From positions 1-64,000 of the forward strand of contig JBBKWB010000045.1 of the NCBI GenBank assembly GCA_037968755.1: a DNA stretch of 64,000 nucleotides, written 5' to 3'. The notes beneath the pieces are model-generated. The model saw only the letters and a list, made by a program, of their open reading frames with translations. It was not told where the DNA came from and made no database searches. The translations under genes were made by a program, and so were the position numbers. Of the stretch, positions 15,356-24,386 are shown piece by piece. Numbering within the stretch: the first letter of the stretch is position 1; every line of letters begins with the position of its first letter. Source of the stretch: Woeseia sp037968755 (GTDB lineage Bacteria > Pseudomonadota > Gammaproteobacteria > Steroidobacterales > Woeseiaceae).

Positions 15356-16234
15356 TTGAAGACATTCAAGAACGCCGTCAGAGAAAAAGACTTCGCAATC
15401 GCTGCGCAAATCTATTTGCGTCCAGAGACCGATGCAGAGGCCGTTCGACGCCAGGCCGACGTCCTGAAGAACGCGGTGGACGGCATCCTCCTCACCGACA
15501 ATCAATTCGGTCAGTTGCATATGTCGACCATCGCGGCGGCAAGCATATTGCTGGATTACGGCGTTGACCCTATCGTCCAGTTGTCGAGCCGCAATCGCAA
15601 TCGCATTGCGTTGATGAGTGATTTGCTGGGTGCGGCAGCCATAGGAGTAAGCAGCTTGTTGCTCGTGGCGGGTGAGCGCGCGCCTGACGGCTTCAAGCCA
15701 AAACCCAAACCGGTGATGGATTTAACGGCGGCCGATCTGATTCGTACCGCAACGACGATCAAACTCGACGAAGACCTCGTACACAGCCCGGACTTCTACG
15801 TTGGCGGCATCGTTACACCCGTAGTGCCGAAGCCCGACTGGGGCGCGAAGAAACTGCGCGCGAAAATTGCGGCTGGTGCGCAGTTTGTTCAGACCCATAT
15901 TTGTATGGATATCCCGCTGTTGTCTCACTATCTCGGCTACATGGTGGCGAACAAACTCATTACCCAAACCAGTGTTATCGGAGCTGTCGCAGTGTTTGGA
16001 TCAACAGAGGAGGCAGTCTGGATACGCGAGAACCGACCGAACGCGATGGTGCCAGACGGCCTGGTTAAGCGGCTGGAAGGTTCGAAAGACCCGCGCGCGG
16101 AAGGGATACTGATTTGTGCGGAAACAATAAAGGCGATGAGCGACATCCCGGGAATTGCCGGCGTCAACATCATGGCTGCGCGGGATCTGTCTGCGATCCC
16201 CGCAGTGATCGACGCGGTGGACCTGCATGGCTGA
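15356..16234 (+). CDS. Methylenetetrahydrofolate reductase-type protein
   Basis: A (beta/alpha)8-barrel protein of 292 aa of the MTHFR (PF02219) family, which normally uses FAD to reduce or, in some lineages, oxidise the C1 group on tetrahydrofolate. Family segments include GILLTDNQFGQLHMS, a central VGGIVTPVVPKPDWG, the run FVQTHICMDIPLL and a final GIAGVNIMA. Length equals that of MetF. The start is uncertain: TTG 15356 gives the normal length, and no clear ribosome site is seen. It is coupled to the sulfotransferase gene, overlapping its start by 8 nt (16227-16234). Methionine biosynthesis genes are absent nearby, so a special role in this cluster is possible. Confidence 0.72.
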   Translation: MKTFKNAVREKDFAIAAQIYLRPETDAEAVRRQADVLKNAVDGILLTDNQFGQLHMSTIAAASILLDYGVDPIVQLSSRNRNRIALMSDLLGAAAIGVSSLLLVAGERAPDGFKPKPKPVMDLTAADLIRTATTIKLDEDLVHSPDFYVGGIVTPVVPKPDWGAKKLRAKIAAGAQFVQTHICMDIPLLSHYLGYMVANKLITQTSVIGAVAVFGSTEEAVWIRENRPNAMVPDGLVKRLEGSKDPRAEGILICAETIKAMSDIPGIAGVNIMAARDLSAIPAVIDAVDLHG

Positions 16235-18197
16235 AGACGTGCGTAGCATTCTCAACCAGGTCGTTCGCCTGATGCAGGAGAACAATGGCGACGCGGCAGA
16301 ACTCAAATGTCGGCAAGCGCTTACTAGCTGGGAAAACGACGTCAACCTGATCGCAATGCTGGGCGCGATTCTCGCAAGCAAAGGCGAAACCGACGAGGCG
16401 GAGAAACAATTGCGCCTGGCGATCAAGATCGAACCCGCATTTGCCAAGCCTTATGAAGACCTCGCTGCCTTGCATCTCACACGTCACGATAACGATGGCG
16501 CGATTCAACTATTTCGTAAAGCAATAGCGCTAAACCCGAAGCAAGCTTCCGCATTGCAGGGTCTCGGCATTGCACTGCAACGCGCGGGTCACTCTGATGA
16601 GGCCAACCAACTGCGGACTACAATGCGTCAATATATGTCCATCGCGAACCTGCTACGCGAGGCGGAGACCTTGCGAGCGAAGGGCGAGATAGCGGAGTCT
16701 GAGCAGGTCTGTGATGTCATTTTGCAGCGCGAACCTGAGAACACGGATGCGTTGCGCGCTCTTGCAAAAGCCGCGACCGACGATGAGCGTTTCGCGGTTG
16801 CGGAGGGCTACCTGAAACGGATCGCCAAGCTTTCACCGGGTCGAGTCGACGCGATATTCGAACTGGGCAAGTTTCTTCGCGATCGCGGTCGCTATCCGGA
16901 GGCGATTGAAGAACTTCAGGCCGCGGCGCGCCTTGCGCCCGACAACCCGGAAATTCAATCCTATCTCGGCAATATGCTGGGCATCGTGGGCCAAACGGAT
17001 AACGCACTCCTGGCCTATGACAACTGCCTGGCCCAGTCACCCGATCACCCGGCCGCGCTTATTGGTCGCGGCCATATGTTGCGCATGGCGGGCCGCACTG
17101 ATGAGGCGAGGGAAAGTTACGCACGTTGCACCAGGGTCCATCCTGAGATCGGAACTGCATGGTGGTACCTGGCGAGCCTGCACGGCTACGTCGCGAGCGA
17201 CGAAGACAGTCTGCTGATGCAGCAACAGCTTGATGCCGGCGTCACCGACCCGGAATCGGAAGTCGGGTTTCACTTCGCCCTGGCGAGAGCGTCCGAGAAT
17301 CGCGAACAGTACGACGCGGCATGGCAGCAGTACCTACTCGGGAATGCGGCCAAGCGCCGATTAGTGAGTTATGACCCCGCCAAGTTCAAACACGACAACC
17401 AGCGGATCAAAGAAACATTTTCACGTTCCTTTTTATCAGGACGTGCAGCAACAATGCCAACTGATCAGACGCCGATTTTTATTCTCGGCATGCCGCGCTC
17501 CGGATCAACGCTGATTGAGCAGATTCTATCGAGACACAGCCAGATAGAAGGTTGCGGCGAACTGCCCACCATCATCACGCTTACATCCACCCTTGCTGCG
17601 AAAAAGCCGGGTGGCCCGCACTACACCGAGGTTATGCAGCAACTGGGCGGCGACGAACTGACCGGTCTCGGTCGCAGCTATCTGTACAGTGCCGCGAATC
17701 ATTGTGGCGACGAATGCCGGTCTTTTACCGACAAAATGCCAGCGAACTTTCCGCACGCAGGCTTTATCCACAGCATATTGCCGCATGCGAAGATTATCGA
17801 TGCGCGTCGCAATCCGTTGGCAACCTGTGTTGCCAACTATCGCCAGCTATTCGCGCAGGGCAAAAATCAGTCCTACGATTTGAACGAATTGGGTGAGTAT
17901 TATTTGCAATATGTCGACATCATGGCGCATTGGGACGACGTGTTGCCCGGGAACGTACTGCGTGTGCAGTATGAAGACGTTGTAGCTGACCTGGATGGAC
18001 AGGTTCGCCGACTACTGGAGTTCTGCGATCTGCCGTTCGAATCCTCGTGTATCGAATTTCACAAGAGTCGACGCGCCGTCAACACCGCAAGCGCCGAGCA
18101 GGTGCGAGAACCACTCTATACCAGCGGGCTGGATTTCTGGCGGCACTACGATCCGTATCTTGATGAGCTTCGGGCTGTGCTGGCACCCGTATTATAG
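16227..18197 (+). CDS. TPR-repeat sulfotransferase (copy 2)
   Basis: 656 aa with the same build as the 13146-15110 protein. TPR repeats cover about residues 1-330. The sulfotransferase domain starts near 414, with GMPRSGSTLIEQIL (PAPS loop), ARRNPLATC (3'-phosphate site) and EQVREPLYTSGLDFWRHY at the end. The two domains align along their whole length, so the pair arose by duplication; differing TPR parts suggest different acceptors. Translation is coupled to the MetF-type gene. The beta-hydroxylase gene converges 40 nt downstream. Confidence 0.85.
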   Translation: MAEDVRSILNQVVRLMQENNGDAAELKCRQALTSWENDVNLIAMLGAILASKGETDEAEKQLRLAIKIEPAFAKPYEDLAALHLTRHDNDGAIQLFRKAIALNPKQASALQGLGIALQRAGHSDEANQLRTTMRQYMSIANLLREAETLRAKGEIAESEQVCDVILQREPENTDALRALAKAATDDERFAVAEGYLKRIAKLSPGRVDAIFELGKFLRDRGRYPEAIEELQAAARLAPDNPEIQSYLGNMLGIVGQTDNALLAYDNCLAQSPDHPAALIGRGHMLRMAGRTDEARESYARCTRVHPEIGTAWWYLASLHGYVASDEDSLLMQQQLDAGVTDPESEVGFHFALARASENREQYDAAWQQYLLGNAAKRRLVSYDPAKFKHDNQRIKETFSRSFLSGRAATMPTDQTPIFILGMPRSGSTLIEQILSRHSQIEGCGELPTIITLTSTLAAKKPGGPHYTEVMQQLGGDELTGLGRSYLYSAANHCGDECRSFTDKMPANFPHAGFIHSILPHAKIIDARRNPLATCVANYRQLFAQGKNQSYDLNELGEYYLQYVDIMAHWDDVLPGNVLRVQYEDVVADLDGQVRRLLEFCDLPFESSCIEFHKSRRAVNTASAEQVREPLYTSGLDFWRHYDPYLDELRAVLAPVL

Positions 18198-18237
18198 ATC
18201 GACAAGTTCAGAGCACTATTCTGAGCCGTGTGGCTGC

Positions 18238-18807
18238 CTAGCCGCTGCTTCCGGCGGCAATCTGATCCGCCGGTACATAGTCAAAAATAAACGTGATTCG
18301 ATCTTCCGACCCCTTGTTCATAACGGAGTGGGTCTTCTGGTTGTTTATCTCGTAGGCCTGGCCAACTTCAAACTTGTACGGCCGCCCATCAAGCATGAAC
18401 CGCACCCTGGGATTGGTGGTAATCGGTACATGAATTCGATGGCCAATATGAAACGAGGGGTGTTTGTCGAAATGCGGGCTTATGACGCTGCCAGCAAGTA
18501 GTTTTGCCGCCATCGCACGAATTACGGTGCCACCGGGCGGATAGTGCTTTGCAATGATCTGATTCATCAGCGGCAATGCCGTTTCCGCGAGGCGTGGCCA
18601 CCCCGGTTCCTTGCTTACTACCAGTTCGGGCCAGCGATCAAGGTTGACGAATAACGCGACGATCGACTGGGTCGCATGATGAACTTCAAATTCTTCCTGC
18701 CGGTATCGGTCCTCGTTCCACGCACCATCGTCCTGGCTGAGAATTGCTGCCCGTAGTGCGCTGGAGTCGAAGCTACCCAGCTCGCGAAGTGGCGTATCGA
18801 TATTCAT
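18238..18807 (-). CDS. Aspartyl/asparaginyl beta-hydroxylase family enzyme
   Basis: 189-aa cytosolic Fe(II)/2-oxoglutarate oxygenase of the PF05118 group, which hydroxylates Asp or Asn side chains or similar substrates. The iron ligands are visible: HFD near residues 112-114 in SPHFDKHPSF, and the distal His in NNQKTHSVMN near 160. The Arg of EDRITFIFDY should bind 2-oxoglutarate. The fold is complete for a short bacterial member. It lies 43 nt behind the NTF2-fold gene on the same strand. Together with two sulfotransferases next door it suggests side-chain modification of a shared peptide or metabolite, which is inference. Confidence 0.82.
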   Translation of the reverse strand: MNIDTPLRELGSFDSSALRAAILSQDDGAWNEDRYRQEEFEVHHATQSIVALFVNLDRWPELVVSKEPGWPRLAETALPLMNQIIAKHYPPGGTVIRAMAAKLLAGSVISPHFDKHPSFHIGHRIHVPITTNPRVRFMLDGRPYKFEVGQAYEINNQKTHSVMNKGSEDRITFIFDYVPADQIAAGSSG

Positions 18808-18850
18808 GCGTTACTCAGGTTGCGTGTTCCAGCATGACAGTCATTGAGCG

Positions 18851-19312
18851 TTATTCTTCGTCGTCGTGCGACGTGTAGTGGACATGAGAAATGCGCCAGC
18901 CATCGGCTGTCCTGAACCAGACATCGGTTTCATGTGCTTTCTGGCTGCTGAGTTTGTTGCCCGGATACTCCGTTTCAACTTCGACCAGGTACGTAGCAAT
19001 CGCGGTCTCGCCGCCAGGGCCCATCTGTATCTGGATATCTGAGAGCGTATTCTTGCGGACACCGCCGCCGGAATCGATCAGCTTGTGCCAGCTATTTCGA
19101 TAAGCTGTCAGCGCACTCCGACCGGAGTTGAACCACAACGTTGCGTCGTCGGCGTAGAAATCGAAATATTTGTCGAGTTCGTTCTGCAGGTAGGCGTCAT
19201 TGAATTCGACCACCAATGCGCGGATCTCGTCTTCCGGTTCTGCCGCATAGACAAAGGCAGGCAGGGCAATGAGCGCAATGAGGGCGAACAGAATAGGGAT
19301 GGTGCGTGTCAT
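18851..19312 (-). CDS. Secreted NTF2-fold protein (SnoaL/DUF4440-like)
   Basis: 153 aa with a signal peptide ending near VYAAEP, so periplasmic. The rest is one NTF2-like cone fold: the opening EDEIRALVVEFNDAYLQNELDKYFDFYADDATLW is characteristic of DUF4440/SnoaL_3 proteins, and the closing strands VWFRTADGWRISHVHYT complete it. Such proteins bind small hydrophobic ligands or catalyse simple isomerisations; no specific function can be read. AGGA lies 8 nt before the ATG. The beta-hydroxylase gene follows after 43 nt, probably in the same operon. Confidence 0.78.
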   Translation of the reverse strand: MTRTIPILFALIALIALPAFVYAAEPEDEIRALVVEFNDAYLQNELDKYFDFYADDATLWFNSGRSALTAYRNSWHKLIDSGGGVRKNTLSDIQIQMGPGGETAIATYLVEVETEYPGNKLSSQKAHETDVWFRTADGWRISHVHYTSHDDEE

Positions 19313-19628
19313 TTTTGAATTCCTGTTGAGTTGCTGTGTAGTCCGGACACTGCAGTTTCGATCGTGGCAGTGTCAACTCGGGCGCACTGGTAGTTGCTCA
19401 CCGTCAGGCCCATTTGCAGTTTGTTCTCTGTCACATGCCAGCCGTTACGAAAATGTCGAACCGCATTCGTCGCAAGCGCCTGGTTGAAGCGCTTCCCAAG
19501 TGAATTATTTCCACGGTTAACATGAAGTTAAATGATCAGATTCACTGAGTTAATGGATAACAAATCCGAATTAAAGAAAATGAAACCGTATGCTGAAAAA
19601 TTACAGGAGAAGAAACAGCTATCACAGG

Positions 19629-19658
19629 TTTGATTTGTTCCCTGTACGTACCTATGAT
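19629..19658 (+). promoter_or_regulatory. Promoter of the TonB receptor-SpdH-SpdH operon
   Basis: -35 TTTGAT (19629-19634), 18-nt spacer, -10 TATGAT (19653-19658). It is followed 14 nt later by the operator candidate at 19673-19688, the same arrangement as at 12084/12073. Confidence 0.45.
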
Positions 19659-19672
19659 AAGGCAAACATAAA

Positions 19673-19688
19673 TTGCCCATTTGGGCTA
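19673..19688. promoter_or_regulatory. Candidate operator shared with the SpdH-NhaC operon
   Basis: TTGCCCATTTGGGCTA, with 5-bp arms GCCCA/TGGGC. It agrees in 14 of 16 bases with 12058-12073 and holds the same place just behind the promoter. Confidence 0.5.
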
Positions 19689-19748
19689 CGACTATAGATC
19701 GGCCGGTTTTGCTGGCGCAAGAATTTCTGCTTTCGGGGGAAACCATTA

Positions 19749-22376
19749 ATGCATAGTTCACACAAACTAGTAGCGCTCACACCGGTCGCCGCTGCCGTAA
19801 CGGCCGCGCTTTGTCCTGCTCAGTCCGCCGAAGCACAGGATGCCGCCAGTAAGGCGAATGTCCTGGAAGAAATTACTGTAACGGCACGTAAGCGTACGGA
19901 GTCGGCACAGGATATCCCCTCAGCCATCCAGGCCATCTCGCAGGAATCACTGGCGCGGATGGGCGCGAAAGGCATGGAGGACTATTCCCGCTTCGTACCG
20001 TCGATCAACGTCGTCTCATACGGAGCAGGGTCTAGCGTGGTGGTGTTTCGTGGTGCTATCACGGGCCCCAGTTTCATTGGTCAGTCGACTTCATCGGTGT
20101 ACCTGGATGAAATCTCCGTCACCCAGACCGGTTCACAGCCGAATATTCGAGCGGTGGATATTGCTCGCATAGAGGCGCTATCCGGTCCGCAGGGGACGTT
20201 GTACGGATCAGATGCGCAGGCAGGCACATTGCGCATCGTTACCAACCAGCCGGTAGTGAACGAATTCGAGGCGATGTTCGACAGCGAATTGCGTGGCGGC
20301 AGCCAGAGCGATGTCAGTTACCGCAGTTCGTTGATGTTCAACGTTCCGCTGGTTGACGACAAGCTCGCCATGCGCGTGGTCGGCTACAGTGATCACGATG
20401 GCGGTTTTATCGACAATGTTCCGGGCCACACCGGAGATTCCTATGGTTTTAACGGCGAAAACAAGGCGCCAGCCGGCTGGGGCACCCTGGACAACAGTGC
20501 GTCGGTAGAAGATCGCTGGAATGATGCGGATGTCGCGGGCGCTCGTATCCACCTGTTGTGGAATATGAGTGACAAGTGGTCAACCACTCTGTCCTATCAC
20601 CACCAGAGCACCGATTCCGGCTCCGAAAACTACTACGATCCCTTTGTCGGCGATTTGCAGGTCGTTCGTTTTCACAACGAGTGGCGCAAAGAAGACTTCA
20701 ATATGGCTTCGGTGAAGGTCGATGGAGATCTCGGTTTTGCACAACTGGTCGCAGCCGTTTCGTATTACGAGCGGACCGCCGAATCGCAGTTTGACAATAC
20801 CAACTACGCTCACTACTGGGCTGCCCAGTACTGTCACGATTCAGAGTATTTGCCGAATGCAGCGATGCCTTACTACTGGACGAATCCGGAAACAGGCTAT
20901 CTGGTGTTATTCCCGGTTTACTGCCAGGGCACGACAGTGGACGGCGATTACCTGACCAAAGGGGCAGGCAAATCGGATGACGACAAGCTGACGGCAGAAA
21001 TTCGCATGTCCAGCGAAGGCGAGACCTTCGACTGGATAGTCGGTTTGTACCGGGAAGAAAGCGGCAACGGCGTCCTGACGGGCACGGCGTTTGCGGCGCC
21101 AACCACCGGCGGCAACGGCGATACGCTCACGTATCAGGACTCGGTATCGTTACAGTACTGGGAAATGTATTGGTCGAACTACTACGGTACGCCGACCACT
21201 TACCCGGATGCAGAAGCCCACTGGTACTCCGGCGGCCACACTGACTGGGAACAAACAGCAGTGTTTGGCGAAACGACCTGGCATATCAACGACGAGTGGG
21301 ACCTGACAGTCGGTGGGCGTTATTTCGATCGGTCAAACGAACGCAGGACTTTCGTTAATCATCCGGGCGGACCGAACCTTTCCGGCGAACCGGACACAAC
21401 TTCCGGCGACCGCGAATACCGGGTTGCGAACAATGGCCAGCCGCCATCAGTGTCCGGCGGCGAGACACAATTTATTCCCAAGATCAGCCTGAATTACATG
21501 TTTGACGACGGCAAGATGATCTATGGCTTGTATACGCGAGGCCTTCGCCAGGGCGGTGTGAACAACATCCGCGGCGAACCGTTTTTCCCCAAGGCGTACG
21601 AGTCGGACATCATGGACAACTACGAGATGGGCTACAAATCCACCTTTGGTGAGGGTCGCGGGCGCTTTAACGTGACCGCCTACCACATGGTCTGGGACAA
21701 ATATCAGCTCAGCTTGGTCGATCCTACCGATCCGCCTTGTGAAGTTAATGGTGTCCCCGATTTCGAACTGAGTATTCCGGGTGTCTGTGGTCAGCCGTAC
21801 CAAAACCTGATCGCAAATGCAGGCAACGCGCACATCGATGGTATCAACTTCGAAGTGGACTACGCGTTGGGCGACAACTGGAACCTCGGTATGAATTACG
21901 AGTGGATGGAGGCCGAAACGGATACCGATCAGGACCTGACCGGTGACGGCGATCCAGACCTGATCGCGGGCTTGCGTTTGCCGCTGGTGCCAAGCTCGAA
22001 AGCTTCCGGGTGGGTCGGTTACAGAAGGCCGACGCAGATGTTCGGCGGTACCGAATTCACGGTTCGCACACAATGGTCGTTCACTGGCGACAGCCTGACT
22101 ATTCTGGATCCAAGAGGTTTGGATGATCCGAATCCGCAGTTCAAGTCCCCATCCTACGTAATCGGCGATTTGCGTTTCGGCATTGAGGGCGATGACTGGG
22201 GCGTCAACCTGTTCATTAACAACCTGACCGATGAGCGCGCGGTGTACACGACTGGAACCGGTTCGTTCGAATGGGGAGTGGCACAGAGCGTAGAAGGTCG
22301 ACCCCATCAAAGCTCGCTCTACATTGCCAGACCTCGCGAAGCCGGTCTGCGTTTCTGGAAGAGCTGGGGAGGTTAA
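19749..22376 (+). CDS. TonB-dependent outer membrane receptor
   Basis: 875-aa receptor for active uptake across the outer membrane. After a signal peptide (to about residue 28) comes a TonB-box-like EEITVTARKR. A plug domain follows to about 160 (DYSRFVPSINVV, IEALSGPQGTLYGSDAQAGTLRIVTNQP), then a 22-strand barrel ending in GLRFWKSW. There is no N-terminal STN domain, so it does not signal to a FecI-type sigma. It heads an operon with two SpdH-like enzymes (27 and 40 nt gaps), which suggests it brings in the amine substrate they oxidise. The plug has many short insertions typical of the broad IroN/FyuA-like receptors of sphingomonads and gammaproteobacteria, so the ligand cannot be named. Confidence 0.9.
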   Translation: MHSSHKLVALTPVAAAVTAALCPAQSAEAQDAASKANVLEEITVTARKRTESAQDIPSAIQAISQESLARMGAKGMEDYSRFVPSINVVSYGAGSSVVVFRGAITGPSFIGQSTSSVYLDEISVTQTGSQPNIRAVDIARIEALSGPQGTLYGSDAQAGTLRIVTNQPVVNEFEAMFDSELRGGSQSDVSYRSSLMFNVPLVDDKLAMRVVGYSDHDGGFIDNVPGHTGDSYGFNGENKAPAGWGTLDNSASVEDRWNDADVAGARIHLLWNMSDKWSTTLSYHHQSTDSGSENYYDPFVGDLQVVRFHNEWRKEDFNMASVKVDGDLGFAQLVAAVSYYERTAESQFDNTNYAHYWAAQYCHDSEYLPNAAMPYYWTNPETGYLVLFPVYCQGTTVDGDYLTKGAGKSDDDKLTAEIRMSSEGETFDWIVGLYREESGNGVLTGTAFAAPTTGGNGDTLTYQDSVSLQYWEMYWSNYYGTPTTYPDAEAHWYSGGHTDWEQTAVFGETTWHINDEWDLTVGGRYFDRSNERRTFVNHPGGPNLSGEPDTTSGDREYRVANNGQPPSVSGGETQFIPKISLNYMFDDGKMIYGLYTRGLRQGGVNNIRGEPFFPKAYESDIMDNYEMGYKSTFGEGRGRFNVTAYHMVWDKYQLSLVDPTDPPCEVNGVPDFELSIPGVCGQPYQNLIANAGNAHIDGINFEVDYALGDNWNLGMNYEWMEAETDTDQDLTGDGDPDLIAGLRLPLVPSSKASGWVGYRRPTQMFGGTEFTVRTQWSFTGDSLTILDPRGLDDPNPQFKSPSYVIGDLRFGIEGDDWGVNLFINNLTDERAVYTTGTGSFEWGVAQSVEGRPHQSSLYIARPREAGLRFWKSWGG

Positions 22377-22402
22377 TACCGGCCCTGCTTAAAGAGGCTG
22401 CC

Positions 22403-24346
22403 GTGAAACACAAAAGCAAGAGCGGCGCCTCTACAGATCGTGAGCTCGGCATGGGCAGGTCCATCGAGCGCCGCGACTTCCTGCAGGGCGCGGCGTTTAC
22501 GCTGGCCGCGACCGCCGCAGGGGGCGGGATGCCGGGGCTGGTGTTCGCTGCAGGTCCGGGCGCCGCAATCGCGGCGCAGGATCAGCCCAACTACTATCCA
22601 CCCACCCGGACCGGCATGCGTGGCAGCCATCCGGGATCGTTCGAGGGTGCTCACGCAGTTCGGGATAACCCGAACCTAATTGCCGATGCCGAGGCTACCG
22701 GCGAGCGCTTTGACCTGATAGTGGCTGGTGGTGGCATCAGCGGGCTGGCTGCCGCGCACTTCTATCGCAAGGCGGCGGGCGCCGGCGCAAAGATTCTCAT
22801 ACTGGACAATCATGACGATTTTGGCGGCCACGCCAAACGCAATGAATTCCATGTCGACGGCAAACTCCTGCTCATGAACGGCGGAACCGTCGGAATTTCC
22901 AGCCCGACTCCCTACAGTTCTGTCGCTGACGGACTGCTAAAGCATCTCGGCATTTATCCTGATGAGCTGGCCAAAGCCACTTACGATCAGGACGCATACA
23001 AGCAATACAATCTGGGCTCGGGCGTCTTCTTCGACCAGGAAACCTTCGGCGCCGACAAGCTCGTTCCGCAACCTGGCGGTCGCCAACCATCGGCGGACGA
23101 GATGGCAAGATTTCTGGCACAGGCGCCGCTGAATGAATCCGTTCGCAAAGCCATTCTGGAAATTGAAACCGGCAGCACTGACTACATGCCCGGACTGTCT
23201 GCTGACGAGAAAAAGGATCGCCTGTCGCGCATCAGTTACGCCGACTTCTTGCTGAACGTCGTAAAAGCCGATCCAGCCGTGATGCCTTATTATCTTCACC
23301 ACACTGATGGCCTCTGGGGTTGCGGGGTCGATGCTGTTTCTGCGCTCGATTGCTGGGGCGTCGGCTTGCCCGGCTTTGCCGGCCTGAAGCTGCCACGTAC
23401 CGCGACGGCACGCATGGGCTATACGCCGGGCAAAGAGCTCGAAACGGGTGGTTCCTACCACTACGCTTTTCCCGACGGCAACGCATCGATTGCACGCCTG
23501 CTGGTGCGCGACCTGATTCCCGAGGCAGTGCCGGGCAGGACGGTAGAGGACTCAGTCGCTGCAGAAGTTAATTACGCGAAGCTGGACAGCGCGGGCAATC
23601 CTGTACGCATCCGACTTTCAAGCACAGTAGCGCACGCGCTGAACACGAAGGACGGTGGCGTGAAGGTCACCTACCTGCGTGACGGCAAAGCGTACTCTGT
23701 AAGGGCTAAACACAGCGTGCTGGCCTGCTGGAATATGATGATTCCGTTCATCTGCCCGGAACTGCCGGAGAAGCAGAAGAATGCGTTGCACTACCTTGTG
23801 AAAACGCCGCTGGTCTATACGTCTGTTGCGCTTACGAACTGGCGGGCGTTTGCGAAACTGGGCGTGTCACGTGTCCGCTGCCCCGGCGGCTACCACTCAA
23901 GTTTCAGTCTGGATTCCGCCATGGACATCGGCGATTACCATAGCGCGAAAACACCGGACGAACCGGTCATGGTGCATATGACCCGTGCACCGGCAAAGCC
24001 TGGTCTTAGCGAACGAGAACAACATAAGGCCGGTCGTGAGGAGCTGCTCGCCACGCCATTTTCAACATTCGAACGCAATATCCGCAGTCAAATGAATCGA
24101 GCGCTAGGTTCGGGCGGCTTTGATGCTGCGAACGACATCGCCGGCATCGCCGTGAACCGTTGGCCGCACGGCTATGCACCCGAATACAACTCGCTCGTAG
24201 ATCCTGACGAAGGGCTGCCATTGCTGACGGCACGCGCCCGCGCCGGGGCCATCGCTATTGCGAACTCGGACAGCGGCGGTGGCGCCTACACCGATGTTGC
24301 AATCGATCAGGCACACCGTGCGGTGTCGGAGCTACTAACGGGGTAA
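22403..24346 (+). CDS. Tat-exported FAD amine dehydrogenase, spermidine dehydrogenase-like (paralogue 2)
   Basis: 647 aa from GTG 22403, which has AGAGG at 5 nt and starts 26 nt after the receptor stop; an upstream ATG would overlap the receptor. The twin-arginine motif ERRDFLQ (Arg23-Arg24) is displaced by a longer n-region. The FAD motif VAGGGISGLAAAH and LILDNHDDFGGHAKRNEF are kept. It is the most diverged of the three copies: the GGSQSID loop of the other two is replaced by NGGTVGIS, and the middle of the substrate domain (about residues 200-330) differs strongly. A different amine substrate is therefore likely. Periplasmic location after Tat export is inferred. Confidence 0.78.
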   Translation: MKHKSKSGASTDRELGMGRSIERRDFLQGAAFTLAATAAGGGMPGLVFAAGPGAAIAAQDQPNYYPPTRTGMRGSHPGSFEGAHAVRDNPNLIADAEATGERFDLIVAGGGISGLAAAHFYRKAAGAGAKILILDNHDDFGGHAKRNEFHVDGKLLLMNGGTVGISSPTPYSSVADGLLKHLGIYPDELAKATYDQDAYKQYNLGSGVFFDQETFGADKLVPQPGGRQPSADEMARFLAQAPLNESVRKAILEIETGSTDYMPGLSADEKKDRLSRISYADFLLNVVKADPAVMPYYLHHTDGLWGCGVDAVSALDCWGVGLPGFAGLKLPRTATARMGYTPGKELETGGSYHYAFPDGNASIARLLVRDLIPEAVPGRTVEDSVAAEVNYAKLDSAGNPVRIRLSSTVAHALNTKDGGVKVTYLRDGKAYSVRAKHSVLACWNMMIPFICPELPEKQKNALHYLVKTPLVYTSVALTNWRAFAKLGVSRVRCPGGYHSSFSLDSAMDIGDYHSAKTPDEPVMVHMTRAPAKPGLSEREQHKAGREELLATPFSTFERNIRSQMNRALGSGGFDAANDIAGIAVNRWPHGYAPEYNSLVDPDEGLPLLTARARAGAIAIANSDSGGGAYTDVAIDQAHRAVSELLTG

Positions 24347-24386
24347 CGGCCGTAACTACTTACTTGCACTCGCATAGAGAACACGT

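Larger units (their letters stand above)
19313..19748. other. Divergent intergenic region before the TonB receptor operon
   Basis: These 436 bases separate the NTF2-fold gene (left) from the TonB receptor (right) and contain no credible gene. The right part holds a sigma-70-like promoter (19629-19658), the GCCC/GGGC operator candidate (19673-19688) and a strong ribosome site (GGGGGA at about 19734). The left part is featureless apart from moderate GC. Confidence 0.6.

Noticed and set aside
21447..22310. 287-codon open frame on the minus strand
   Set aside because: Antisense to the barrel part of the TonB receptor, no ribosome site, no family likeness.
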